This document shows positions 50,506 to 59,242 of a DNA stretch of 64,000 nt, in pieces (positions within the stretch are counted from its first letter, which is position 1; each line of letters opens with the position of its first letter). The notes beneath the pieces are model-generated. The model searched no databases, was not told where the DNA came from, and saw only the letters and a program-made list of their open reading frames with translations. The DNA is from UBA1546 sp049302185 (GTDB taxonomy: Bacteria > Nitrospirota > Thermodesulfovibrionia > Thermodesulfovibrionales > UBA1546): contig JBAQLV010000011.1 in the NCBI GenBank assembly GCA_049302185.1, positions 31,877 through 95,876 of the forward strand, in the 5' to 3' direction. Position numbers and translations under genes: made by a program.

Positions 50506-52619
50506 GTTACAGTTAAGGCTCTTTGAAAACAGAGATTGATACGAGAGCAGAAACATTGCTGGAATCGGGTGGAATTGATAGTTATAGTTAAGGCTCTTTG
50601 AAAATATGGACTGAAACCTCTAAAGACCTTGCAAATGTAAAGGGACTGCCTAAAAGTTACAGTTAAGGCTCTTTGAAAATATGGACTGAAACCGTCGGTG
50701 TAATAAATCGGGTTCAAGGAGTTTGTTGTGAGTTACAGTTAAGGCTCTTTGAAAATATGGACTGAAACGCCAGAATCCGTCTCATCAATGGCATGCTGCT
50801 CTATAGTTACAGTTAAGGCTCTTTGAAAATATGGACTGAAACATTTGATGGGGAAGGTTGCAAGTGCGGATGTTGAGTGTTACAGTTAAGGCTCTTTGAA
50901 AATATGGACTGAAACGACAGAGAGAGCTAATCCGCAAGCTCTTGTAATACATGTTACAGTTAAGGCTCTTTGAAAATATGGACTGAAACGTCAAACAATT
51001 TTGAGATGCCACTTATCACGTGTTGGTTACAGTTAAGGCTCTTTGAAAATATGGACTGAAACGAACAAAGAAACAAAGAAACATGGTTTGACTTGCTCGA
51101 TATATGTTACAGTTAAGGCTCTTTGAAAATATGGACTGAAACCTCACGAACCGGGGCGGCAATGTTGCATTGAGAGTGTTACAGTTAAGGCTCTTTGAAA
51201 ATATGGACTGAAACCTGAGCCAGACAGGGCATATTCTATACTCACCGATGGTTACAGTTAAGGCTCTTTGAAAATATGGACTGAAACCACATCTTTTAGC
51301 TGTTCGCCAAATGAAGCATAAATGTTACAGTTAAGGCTCTTTGAAAATATGGACTGAAACAGCGTGGTTTCGGATGGGACATTAATCCGTGGGTGTGTTA
51401 CAGTTAAGGCTCTTTGAAAATATGGACTGAAACCCCTTCTACTCCCTATACGGTTTATGCCTCTAAAAAGTTACAGTTAAGGCTCTTTGAAAATATGGAC
51501 TGAAACAGGGCATTACATACGCCACAGCACCTCCCGTTTTTAAGGTTACAGTTAAGGCTCTTTGAAAATATGGACTGAAACCCAATTGTCGCGCTCTTCG
51601 AGCACGCCGGCGCGGATTGGTTACAGTTAAGGCTCTTTGAAAATATGGACTGAAACGCGAGTGGTGAAACGTATGACTTCCTCGACAATGAGTTACAGTT
51701 AAGGCTCTTTGAAAATATGGACTGAAACGAGGAGGAAAAATGAACACAGCGATAAACAACAGGGTTACAGTTAAGGCTCTTTGAAAATATGGACTGAAAC
51801 AGCCACATTGAACAATTGATGGGTCAAAGGCGATTAGTTACAGTTAAGGCTCTTTGAAAATATGGACTGAAACCGAGAAGGTTAAACAAACAGCAGGGGC
51901 TGAATACGAGAGTTACAGTTAAGGCTCTTTGAAAATATGGACTGAAACTACTGGCTGTTGAATGACGATGACAAGCGAGCTCCGGATGTTACAGTTAAGG
52001 CTCTTTGAAAATATGGACTGAAACGGCAAAGGTGAAAGAGCTTACGCCCCTGGCAGAAGAGTTACAGTTAAGGCTCTTTGAAAATATGGACTGAAACGGT
52101 ATCGGAATATCAGAGGATAATATGAAAGTAATAACAAGTTACAGTTAAGGCTCTTTGAAAATATGGACTGAAACACAAAAAATTTCCGTCCGTTATAGAT
52201 GGAATAAAGGGTTACAGTTAAGGCTCTTTGAAAATATGGACTGAAACTTCAGAGATTGCAGCTCTTAGTTCAGCATCAATATCAGTTACAGTTAAGGCTC
52301 TTTGAAAATATGGACTGAAACGTCAATCCATTCCTGACATTCGCTGCGCCTTGTTTCATCGTTACAGTTAAGGCTCTTTGAAAATATGGACTGAAACAGC
52401 TTACAAATTCACCCACCCCGGAGGCGCAGGCAAGTTACAGTTAAGGCTCTTTGAAAATATGGACTGAAACCCTCTCTTGGAAAGACTGCATGTAAGAACT
52501 CAAACTGTTACAGTTAAGGCTCTTTGAAAATATGGACTGAAACGGATTATCAAGGCTGTAAGGGCAGCCAGAGAGGCTTATAGTTACAGTTAAGGCTCTT
52601 TGAAAATATGGACTGAAAC
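50506..52619 (+). CRISPR. CRISPR array, 29 repeats of 37 bp and 28 spacers
   Basis: The repeat begins GTTACAGTTAAGGCTC and ends ATATGGACTGAAAC. Repeats start at 50506, 50581, 50656, 50732, 50806, 50879, 50953, 51026, 51106, 51178 and so on to 52583. Spacers are 35-40 bp, except one of 43 bp (51063-51105). Repeat 1 has a decayed 3' half, repeat 2 has one change (GTTATAG), and the rest look identical, so the old end is on the cas1 side and the leader is on the right. Strand is given as plus because the tracr anti-repeat pairs with the first half of the plus-strand repeat. Confidence 0.99.
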
Positions 52620-52719
52620 CGCCTTTATTTTGCTGTAAATTCAAAGAGTTCGAAAAGGTTAAATAGTAAAATTATCGCAAAGCTATTTTTTGAGATAAAC
52701 CCTAAAGGGTTTGCGAAAA
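52620..52719. promoter_or_regulatory. Presumed leader region
   Basis: AT-rich DNA adjoining the conserved end of the array, where new spacers are expected to enter. It holds an imperfect long hairpin with arms TCGCAAA (52675) and TTTGCGA (52711) and an inner AAACCC/GGGTTT pair. A clear promoter for the tracrRNA could not be fixed by eye. Confidence 0.5.
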
Positions 52720-52829
52720 CAAAGAAGCCTTAATTGTAAAACGCCTATATGGTAAAGTGATGTACGTTCGGGTATATATCGCCAGCCTGAACCTCTACGC
52801 CAGAAATGGCAGCTTTATCATGGGTTAGG
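52720..52829 (+). ncRNA. tracrRNA candidate
   Basis: The anti-repeat CAAAGAAGCCTTAATTGTAA (52720-52742 with its last bases) pairs with all 20 first bases of the plus-strand repeat, including one G-U pair, leaving three bulged A. Downstream are a stem GTGATGTA/TATATCGC (52757-52782), a GNRA hairpin GCCA-GAAA-TGGC (52799-52810), and an enclosing stem CCTGAACC/GGGTTAGG (52786-52829). Both 5' and 3' ends are uncertain, and it may run on into the antisense of the cas9 3' end. Confidence 0.75.
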
Positions 52830-52836
52830 ACGATAT

Positions 52837-55122
52837 TTAAAAAACTTTCTGCGGCTTGCTTACTTTTGTAAGCTTTGTGGCTGAGGCAGAATTCCGTATT
52901 CTGCCAATGCTGCCTTTAACAACAGCCTCCAAAACAGGAGAAGTTCCAAGTTTCTTGATCCTATAAACTGAATCTTCACTCTCGTGTGTAACGTAGTCTC
53001 CACGTTTGAGTGTATATAGTTTTTTGCCCTCAGTTTCAGGCGGTTGTTTACAGAAGTGGTTCAATAACCGAGGATTTTTAATTTCGTAAGCTTTTTTCTT
53101 GCCTTTTTCATCAAGATAAACAGCAACACCTATATTGTGAACATTTGTTTTAAAGGCATTATTATTAATCTTTACCATTTGTCCCCATCCTAAACCTTTC
53201 TCTACGCATCGCAAGCTCATAAAGTTTCCATTCTTTTTCTGATAAAAGCCAGCCTGTCTTGCTTCCTCATCCGTTAGGCATTTGCCCTTAGAGGTTCCGA
53301 AATGCTTAAATGCTTCTTTTAATCTCATGCGATATTCATCTGAAATAATTGTATCTTCTTTCCCGTGTTCGACTTCAGTAACCATCCACCTGCGAGTTAT
53401 GAGGTTGTTTTTAATTGACAATGGATTTTTATCATAAAGCGGAGTGCCCTTATTGCTTTTATCCCTCTTAAATGAAATTGTATCCGGCAAATGTTTTTCA
53501 GGGTCAAACTCTCTTCCATCCGAGAATTTAGGTTTCAATGTCATATCAACCCCATCATCTACATAATCTTTTTTGGATGCAAGGATTACTGCATCAAGAG
53601 CATGATGCATGTCATTACCCCGTTCTTTTCTGAATCCCCACCATCTCCTGAAATAAGCTGTTAAGATACCGCTTTGCCTTTCTATAGGCAATTCTTCATT
53701 TCCAATCAATCCTCTTAGTCTATCCCGCATGTGTCTCCATCCAATAGATGCGTGGGACATATACTTGATACTGTTCAAGTTCAGCTCGTTCATGTTTCTT
53801 GCGTCTTCAAGAATCTTTTTCTTAAGGTCGTTTTCAAGATGAGCAGTTATCTCTGGTTGAGGTAAGATTCCTGATTCTAATGGTGTTCTTCCTTTCTTTT
53901 TCTCGTTGCATTCTCGACAGCATGCTACAAGATTTGCAAAAACATTAATGCCGCCAGCCTTCCTTGGAAATATATGGTCTGTGTTTGCAGTAGTAACAGT
54001 TATCACTTTTCCACAGTAAATACACTGGTTCTTAGTTTCTTTTAACAGTACTTCAATCAATGATTCTTTCGCCTCTTTATGCCCCTTGCCATATTCGTCC
54101 TTTGTTAATCGTTTTTTCCCTTTTGTTCTTGCAGCTATATCAAAGTTATTACTTTCCATTACTACTTTTTTTATTTCAAGCTTAGGCAATATGTCATCTT
54201 TAATCACAGACAATACATTATTAATCTTAGTCTTTAGAGATGGAGCAAGCCTGAAAACTTTTCGTTCTTCTTTAGTATGTTGTTCATGCTCTAAGATATG
54301 CTTCTTGCAGAAAACTGTTCTTCCTGAAAGATTTTGGTTAAAGGCAATATCGTAAATCTGTTTTCTGAGAAATTCATTTATTCTATGTCGCCTGAAGAAA
54401 GTTTTTACCTTCTCTCTACCCTCCTTATCAAGTGCATGAGCTTCGAGTTCTGCCTTTTCCGATTGGGTGAGCGGTAAAAATCTGACAATGTTTTTTATGA
54501 GCAGGTCTCTAACGTTTTTCCTCAGAGGTGTATTAACGCCGCAATCTTCAACCTTGCATTTTGTAAGTATTCTGTTATTAAATCTCTTGGGACGGTACTG
54601 TTTGTTGAATATCTTTATAACATGACTAATTTGTTGCTCAGTTGCGTCTCTCTCAGACATTACCTTACGAACATCTTTCGTGACCTCATCTCTATGCCTT
54701 GAGTTTCTTTCTGTTTCTTCCCATTCTTTCTTTTCTTTTTCCAATTGTTTTTTTAAATCAGCACTCATTACTTCTATTTCTTCTCGTGTCTTTTCTTTAG
54801 GCATCTCAGCATAATCATAACCCCTTTTATGGCATAGCTTATAAACGGTCATGAAAGGTTTGTTTTTGAATGTTCCTATTGATTCGTCATATTTACCGCC
54901 GATGTTTTTTAGGTAGGCTTTTAATTCTCGTAATCGCTTTTTCTTGGTTTGTCCTGTTCTTCTAATTCCTCTTTGTTCTCTTCGTCCTTCAAGAATATCT
55001 GCAACATCATCACGCATTTTGACTGTGCGGGCATATAGCACCTGATTATTTCTCTGGTCAACCACCGCAATGCCGGTGTATTTACCGCCGTAATCAATGC
55101 CTAAGACAAGTTCTTTTTGCAT
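52837..55122 (-). CDS. cas9: Compact Cas9 nuclease (type II-D or II-C2-like)
   Basis: RNA-guided DNA endonuclease. At 761 aa it is among the smallest Cas9 types. From ATG 55122 (GAGGTG upstream) the order is RuvC-I (LGIDYGGKYTGIAVVD, Asp10), Arg-rich bridge helix (about 45-70, GRREQRGIRRTGQ), a short REC part (about 80-315) with a possible zinc site (Cys189, Cys194, Cys272, His275), RuvC-II (VVMESNNFD, Glu323), an HNH domain held by CIYC and CREC (367-405) with TDHIFPRKAGG (His383), RuvC-III (MHHALDAVILA, His507, Asp510), and a C-terminal PAM-interacting region. All catalytic residues are present. It converges on the array and tracrRNA. Confidence 0.95.
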   Translation of the reverse strand: MQKELVLGIDYGGKYTGIAVVDQRNNQVLYARTVKMRDDVADILEGRREQRGIRRTGQTKKKRLRELKAYLKNIGGKYDESIGTFKNKPFMTVYKLCHKRGYDYAEMPKEKTREEIEVMSADLKKQLEKEKKEWEETERNSRHRDEVTKDVRKVMSERDATEQQISHVIKIFNKQYRPKRFNNRILTKCKVEDCGVNTPLRKNVRDLLIKNIVRFLPLTQSEKAELEAHALDKEGREKVKTFFRRHRINEFLRKQIYDIAFNQNLSGRTVFCKKHILEHEQHTKEERKVFRLAPSLKTKINNVLSVIKDDILPKLEIKKVVMESNNFDIAARTKGKKRLTKDEYGKGHKEAKESLIEVLLKETKNQCIYCGKVITVTTANTDHIFPRKAGGINVFANLVACCRECNEKKKGRTPLESGILPQPEITAHLENDLKKKILEDARNMNELNLNSIKYMSHASIGWRHMRDRLRGLIGNEELPIERQSGILTAYFRRWWGFRKERGNDMHHALDAVILASKKDYVDDGVDMTLKPKFSDGREFDPEKHLPDTISFKRDKSNKGTPLYDKNPLSIKNNLITRRWMVTEVEHGKEDTIISDEYRMRLKEAFKHFGTSKGKCLTDEEARQAGFYQKKNGNFMSLRCVEKGLGWGQMVKINNNAFKTNVHNIGVAVYLDEKGKKKAYEIKNPRLLNHFCKQPPETEGKKLYTLKRGDYVTHESEDSVYRIKKLGTSPVLEAVVKGSIGRIRNSASATKLTKVSKPQKVF

Positions 55123-55147
55123 GGGAATCACCTCAACTTATAGGTCT

Positions 55148-55176
55148 TTTTTACAATTTCTCATCAGAATTTGCAA
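55148..55176 (-). promoter_or_regulatory. cas9 promoter
   Basis: On the minus strand TTGCAA, 17 bases, TAAAAA, then a 5' leader with GAGGTG before ATG 55122. Thus cas9 is transcribed separately from cas1-cas2-cas4. Confidence 0.5.
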
Positions 55177-55279
55177 GAAAATTCTATAGAGACCTGCGAA
55201 GCTCTTTATGGGGCAGTTACAGTTCGTATAGAAATAGAAGCATTTAAAGAACTGATAACGGAGACCAGCGCTGACAAAT

Positions 55280-56089
55280 CTACGTGACGAGTAATACTCT
55301 TACAGCGTCGCCTACCTTAATATCAAATACCGAAGAAGCATTGCCCTTGTAAGTGAAGAGTTCAAGGTATTCTGTGCTGTTTATCAAGGCATAAAGACCT
55401 TTGTCTGGAACCTGTGAATAGTGGCTTCTAAGTTCTGTATGCCTTTCCTTTACAGTAATCTTTATTTTCCCTTCGGGATTGATGCTGTAAAGCATGTTCA
55501 AATCCAATGCTGTTATATTGGTTATAGCATTGCCAAAACGGTCTATGTATATGACCTCTCCTTCTACAGCCTTTTCTTCAGGTCTTGATGCAGAAGGGAA
55601 ATGCAGGGTTACATAATCGGTAATTGCTTCTCCGAAGTTTGCCGACTCTATGCCTTTTGTGAGCCATGCAGCAGCAGGGGCAAATATATCTCTGCCGTGA
55701 AATGTCGGGCCTTTGTCGGGCATAAAATAATGCTCTGATGTCATATGGATTACTTTTAGAGTTTCATTTTTTGAGTTGTATATAAGAGAGAAGACGCCAT
55801 TATCAGGACCTATGAAATAAGCATGGTCTGTTAGGACAAGTATCGGCCATCTGTTTGAACCGACGCCGGGATCGACAACCACGACATGAACTGTTTTCGG
55901 CGGGAAGAAACTGTGGCTCATGCCGATTGTAAGCGCAGCCTCTTTTATATTGTGCGGGCTTATGCCGTGTGTAATATCTATTATCTTTGCCAGAGGGTTG
56001 ATTGATAATATTACGCCTTTCATCATTCCTACAAACGGGTCTTTATAACCGAAGTCGGATGTAAGGGTTATGATTGGATTATTCTGCAC
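55280..56089 (-). CDS. S-adenosylmethionine hydroxide adenosyltransferase (DUF62 family)
   Basis: Family members split SAM to adenosine and methionine using hydroxide. The 269-aa protein starts ITLTSDFGYKDPFVGMMKG, with IDITHGISPHNIKEAA, VVDPGVGSNRWPI, FIGPDNGVFSLIY, and a C-terminal barrel. These are the substrate-binding segments of the family. It is the last gene after greA-pyrK-pyrD and begins about 13 bases after pyrD. Confidence 0.9.
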   Translation of the reverse strand: MQNNPIITLTSDFGYKDPFVGMMKGVILSINPLAKIIDITHGISPHNIKEAALTIGMSHSFFPPKTVHVVVVDPGVGSNRWPILVLTDHAYFIGPDNGVFSLIYNSKNETLKVIHMTSEHYFMPDKGPTFHGRDIFAPAAAWLTKGIESANFGEAITDYVTLHFPSASRPEEKAVEGEVIYIDRFGNAITNITALDLNMLYSINPEGKIKITVKERHTELRSHYSQVPDKGLYALINSTEYLELFTYKGNASSVFDIKVGDAVRVLLVT

Positions 56090-56102
56090 CTGATGCCTCC
56101 AT

Positions 56103-57011
56103 CTATATCTTTATTCCGCCTGTAAGTTCTTTTAAATCAGTTATGCTGTTTTCTGCCATAAATGATTCTATGCCTTTAATTATATCAATGGTTGCGGACG
56201 GATTTATAAAATTTGCGGTTCCGACTGCGACCGCTGTTGCGCCTGCAAGCATGAATTCAATGGCGTCAGAGGAGTTCATTATTCCGCCCATGCCGATAAC
56301 AGGTATTTTAACTGCCCTGAATGTCTCATAGACCATTCTAACGGCAATTGGTTTTATCGCGGGGCCTGACAGCCCGCCTGTTATATTTGCTATTCTCGGT
56401 CTTCTTGTTTTTATGTCTATCGCCATCCCCGGTATGGTATTTATAAGAGATACTGCATCGCTTCCGCATTCTTCAGCTATTTTTGCAAATTCCTGAATAT
56501 ACGAGACATTTGGAGAGAGCTTGGTTATAAGGACAGCGTTCCTGACACTGGCTCTAACCTTAGAGAGCAATTTCTGAAGCATTTTTTGGTCTGTGCCGAA
56601 GAATATTCCGCCTTTTTTGATATTGGGGCAGGAGACATTCAGTTCAATCCCGTCTGCACCGGAATCATCAAGGATACGGGAGAGTCTCACGTATTCCTGA
56701 ATGGTGTTCCCGAAGATATTTACTATTAATCTTGTGTCAAAATTTCTTATATAAGGCAGTTTTGTTTTCAGGAATTCTTTAACTCCCACATTCTGGAGTC
56801 CTATCGCATTTAGCATCCCGCATGGAGTTTCATATATTCTCGGAGATGGATTTCCTTCCATTGGTTTGAGAGAGAGCCCTTTTACAACAATTGCGCCGAG
56901 CTTGTTGAGGTCAACAAATTCAGAGTATTCCTCACCATAGCCGAATGTCCCTGATGCGGTCATAACAGGGTTTTTAAGTTTTAGCTTTCCTATGTTTACA
57001 GTTAAATCCAT
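56103..57011 (-). CDS. pyrD: Dihydroorotate dehydrogenase B, catalytic subunit
   Basis: Oxidises dihydroorotate to orotate; class 1B enzymes use the PyrK partner to pass electrons to NAD. The 302-aa protein has NPVMTASGTFGYGEEY, the catalytic-loop ELNVSCPNIKKGG, and GMGGIMNSSDAIEFMLAGA. Start ATG 57011 overlaps the end of pyrK and has GAGGAG upstream, better than the longer frame from 57050. Confidence 0.96.
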   Translation of the reverse strand: MDLTVNIGKLKLKNPVMTASGTFGYGEEYSEFVDLNKLGAIVVKGLSLKPMEGNPSPRIYETPCGMLNAIGLQNVGVKEFLKTKLPYIRNFDTRLIVNIFGNTIQEYVRLSRILDDSGADGIELNVSCPNIKKGGIFFGTDQKMLQKLLSKVRASVRNAVLITKLSPNVSYIQEFAKIAEECGSDAVSLINTIPGMAIDIKTRRPRIANITGGLSGPAIKPIAVRMVYETFRAVKIPVIGMGGIMNSSDAIEFMLAGATAVAVGTANFINPSATIDIIKGIESFMAENSITDLKELTGGIKI

Positions 57012-57790
57012 ACAATCTCCTCTGCCGAAAAGACAGGCCCTTCTTTGCATACCCTTTTATAGCCCTTTTTTGTTTTTACGGTGCATCCCAGACATGCGCC
57101 TACACCGCATGCCATATTTTCTTCCATAGAGATATAGCATTTGATTCCCTTTTCTGCGGCAAACTTAGAGACAGCCTCAAGCATGGGTGATGGGCCGCAG
57201 GCATATAAGACGTGATGCGTAATGCGTGATGCGTGACGAGTGAAAAAATTGTCAAGGGCATCAACGACTGTGCCTTTTGTACCTTCGGAGCCGTCATCAG
57301 CGCTGATTATCAATTCCTTTTTGACAAGCCCTTTTAATTCGTTAAGCATTAGCAGTTCATTTTTCGTCCTTGCGCCGTAGAAAAGATGGACATTCCCTGA
57401 AAGTTTCTCTGCAAGAGGAAACAGCGACGCAATTCCTATACCTCCTGCAACGAGAACAGGAGTAAGGTTTTTGCCCGGCATCGGATAGCCATTGCCTAAC
57501 GGCCCGAGCAAGTTTACAGTGTCTCCCTTTTTCATCTCTTTCATTCTTTCAGTACCTTTGCCTTTGATTCTGTAGAGAAACTGCAGTTCTCCGCCTTCGG
57601 CGGATGATGCTTCTCTAAAGATACTGAAGGGACGCTTGAGTAATGGGTCATAGGAAAAATCAGTTCCGATCATATAAAACTGACCCGGAAGTGGATGCTG
57701 CTGAATATTATCAGGGCTCAGGACAAGAAGATTGTGGTCTTTGTTTACAGGAGTGTTTTCTGTTATTTTTGCTCTTATGTATTTACTCAA
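57002..57790 (-). CDS. pyrK: Dihydroorotate dehydrogenase B, electron-transfer subunit
   Basis: FAD/2Fe-2S subunit linking PyrD to NAD. The 262-aa protein has FAD-binding RPFSIF, NAD-region VLVAGGIGIASLFPLAEKL and the cluster CGVGACLGCTVKTK with a later Cys. The residues FTRHASRITHHVL near 187-199 come from a GCGTGATGCGTAATGCG-type repeat (57210-57242) placed just before YACGPSPML. It overlaps greA by eight bases. Confidence 0.95.
   Translation of the reverse strand: MSKYIRAKITENTPVNKDHNLLVLSPDNIQQHPLPGQFYMIGTDFSYDPLLKRPFSIFREASSAEGGELQFLYRIKGKGTERMKEMKKGDTVNLLGPLGNGYPMPGKNLTPVLVAGGIGIASLFPLAEKLSGNVHLFYGARTKNELLMLNELKGLVKKELIISADDGSEGTKGTVVDALDNFFTRHASRITHHVLYACGPSPMLEAVSKFAAEKGIKCYISMEENMACGVGACLGCTVKTKKGYKRVCKEGPVFSAEEIVWI
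57210..57242. repeat. In-frame CGTGATGCGTAA repeat inside pyrK
   Basis: Three to four CGTGATG words in tandem inside pyrK keep the frame. They are a variant of the GATGCA word family. Confidence 0.7.
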
Positions 57791-58262
57791 AGGTTATCTC
57801 TAATATCTCGTATTCCATTGTTCTTGCAGGTGCCTTAATCATTGCTGTATCGCCCACCTCTTTACCTATCAATGCCCTGCCTACAGGCGAGCTTATGGAA
57901 ATTTTCCCGCTCTTAACATCTGCCTCGTCAGGGCCTACAAGCGTAAAAATGTATTCTTCGTCTGCTGCTGTGTCCAGCACCTTTACCTTAGCGCCGAAAG
58001 CCGCAGTTGATTGATTTATCTTGGAAGGGTCAATTATTTCAGCAAGGGCTAATTTTGCCTTAAGTTCCTGTATCCTCCCTTCCATGAAGGACTGCTTTTC
58101 TTTTGCAGCGTGGTATTCTGCGTTTTCCGAAAGGTCGCCATGCGCGCGCGCCTCTGCTATTGCCTGAATATTTTTAGGTCTTTCTACTTTCAGGAGTCTG
58201 TCAAGTTCTTCCTGAAGTTTCTGATGGCCTTCGCGCGTCATGGGGACTCTCTGCATAATCAT
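57783..58262 (-). CDS. greA: Transcription elongation factor GreA
   Basis: Rescues backtracked RNA polymerase by stimulating RNA cleavage. The 159-aa protein has the N-terminal coiled coil (RVPMTREGHQKLQEELDRL, the acidic tip near GDLSENAEYHAAKEKQ) and the C-terminal FKBP-like domain (VGPDEADVKSGKISISSPVGRALIGK). AGGAG precedes ATG 58262. It heads the pyr unit. Confidence 0.96.
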   Translation of the reverse strand: MIMQRVPMTREGHQKLQEELDRLLKVERPKNIQAIAEARAHGDLSENAEYHAAKEKQSFMEGRIQELKAKLALAEIIDPSKINQSTAAFGAKVKVLDTAADEEYIFTLVGPDEADVKSGKISISSPVGRALIGKEVGDTAMIKAPARTMEYEILEITFE

Positions 58263-58370
58263 CAATCTCCTTTGTTTCTTTAATTTAACACTTTTTGCTT
58301 TGTTTTTTCAAAAGCACTGATGGTAAAATCGGATGATAGATAAAAGTTTAAATTTTGCGGGAGGTAGTCT

Positions 58371-59123
58371 TTGAAGCAGCTTGCAGGTCTGATATCAGCA
58401 ACAGAAAAAGAGAGCAGGGCTATCTTAAAAACTCTCAGAAGGATTAAAGATAAAAGTTTAGCGCTGCCTGTTTATCAGGGGAATATCGGAAAGACAAATA
58501 TCATTCATATCATCTCAGGCATCGGTAAGACCAATGCCGCGCATGCAGCAACCCTTCTCATCGAAAAATTTTCTCCATCCGCTGTAATAAACTTTGGGAT
58601 TGGCGGTGCGTATCCTTCGGCGAATCTCAGGGCAGGGGATATAGCGATTGCAGACAAGGAGATATACGGGGCTGAAGGGCTCTGGCTGAAAGACGGATTT
58701 CATAAAGCTGATGCAATTGGGATACCTTTATTAAAGAAAGGCAGGAAAAAATATTTCAATGAATTTCCGCTCGATAAAAATCTCATAAAGAAAGCAACAA
58801 GAATAATCCTCCCTCGCCCCCCTTTAGCAAAGGGGGGATGGGGGGATTTAAAGATAAAGTCAGGCACTTTCGTTACCGTATCTACCGCTACCGGCACAGG
58901 CAGAAGGGCAAGAGAGATTGAAAAGCGATTCAATGCAATCTGCGAAAATATGGAGGGCGCTGCTGTTGCGCATGTCTGCGCGATGTATGGAATTCCGATG
59001 CTTGAAATAAGGGGAATAAGCAATATTGTTGAGGACAGGGACAGGAGCAAATGGGATATCAAAACAGCAGCAGAAAATTGCCAGAAAGCAGTGTTTGTTC
59101 TCCTTAAAGAAGGCAGAATATAG
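58371..59123 (+). CDS. mqnB: Futalosine hydrolase
   Basis: Removes hypoxanthine from futalosine in the alternative menaquinone pathway. The 250-aa nucleosidase-fold protein has GIGKTNAAHAATLL, INFGIGGAYPSANLRAGDIAIAD, and the catalytic CENMEGAAVAHVC. Residues PRPPLAKGGWGDLK lie on a palindromic repeat at 58811-58850 in frame. Start TTG 58371 follows GGGAGG. The 5'-methylthioadenosine nucleosidase family is the alternative, but the motif set and length favour MqnB. Confidence 0.88.
   Translation: MKQLAGLISATEKESRAILKTLRRIKDKSLALPVYQGNIGKTNIIHIISGIGKTNAAHAATLLIEKFSPSAVINFGIGGAYPSANLRAGDIAIADKEIYGAEGLWLKDGFHKADAIGIPLLKKGRKKYFNEFPLDKNLIKKATRIILPRPPLAKGGWGDLKIKSGTFVTVSTATGTGRRAREIEKRFNAICENMEGAAVAHVCAMYGIPMLEIRGISNIVEDRDRSKWDIKTAAENCQKAVFVLLKEGRI
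58811..58850. repeat. In-frame C/G-run palindrome inside mqnB
   Basis: CCCCCCTTTAGCAAAGGGGGG with a further GGGGGG run; one base differs from the core in ribD. The frame is kept. Confidence 0.8.
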
Positions 59124-59242
59124 CATTTTCGCTTTAAAATCTTCTTTGCCATAATTAAAATCAAACCAGAAATTTTTAATATTATCAAGATGTTTTTTAT
59201 TATAGAAATGCGCCGCTGTGATATAATTTTAAAGAATAGACA

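Noticed and set aside
50478..52644. Reading frames across the CRISPR array with repeated FSPYFQRALTVT or FQSIFSKSLNCN
   Set aside because: These are translations of the CRISPR repeat itself, not proteins.
52630..52719. tracrRNA on the minus strand using the hairpin in the leader
   Set aside because: It would place the paired half of the repeat away from the spacer and would turn a G-U pair into an A-C mismatch, so the plus strand is preferred.
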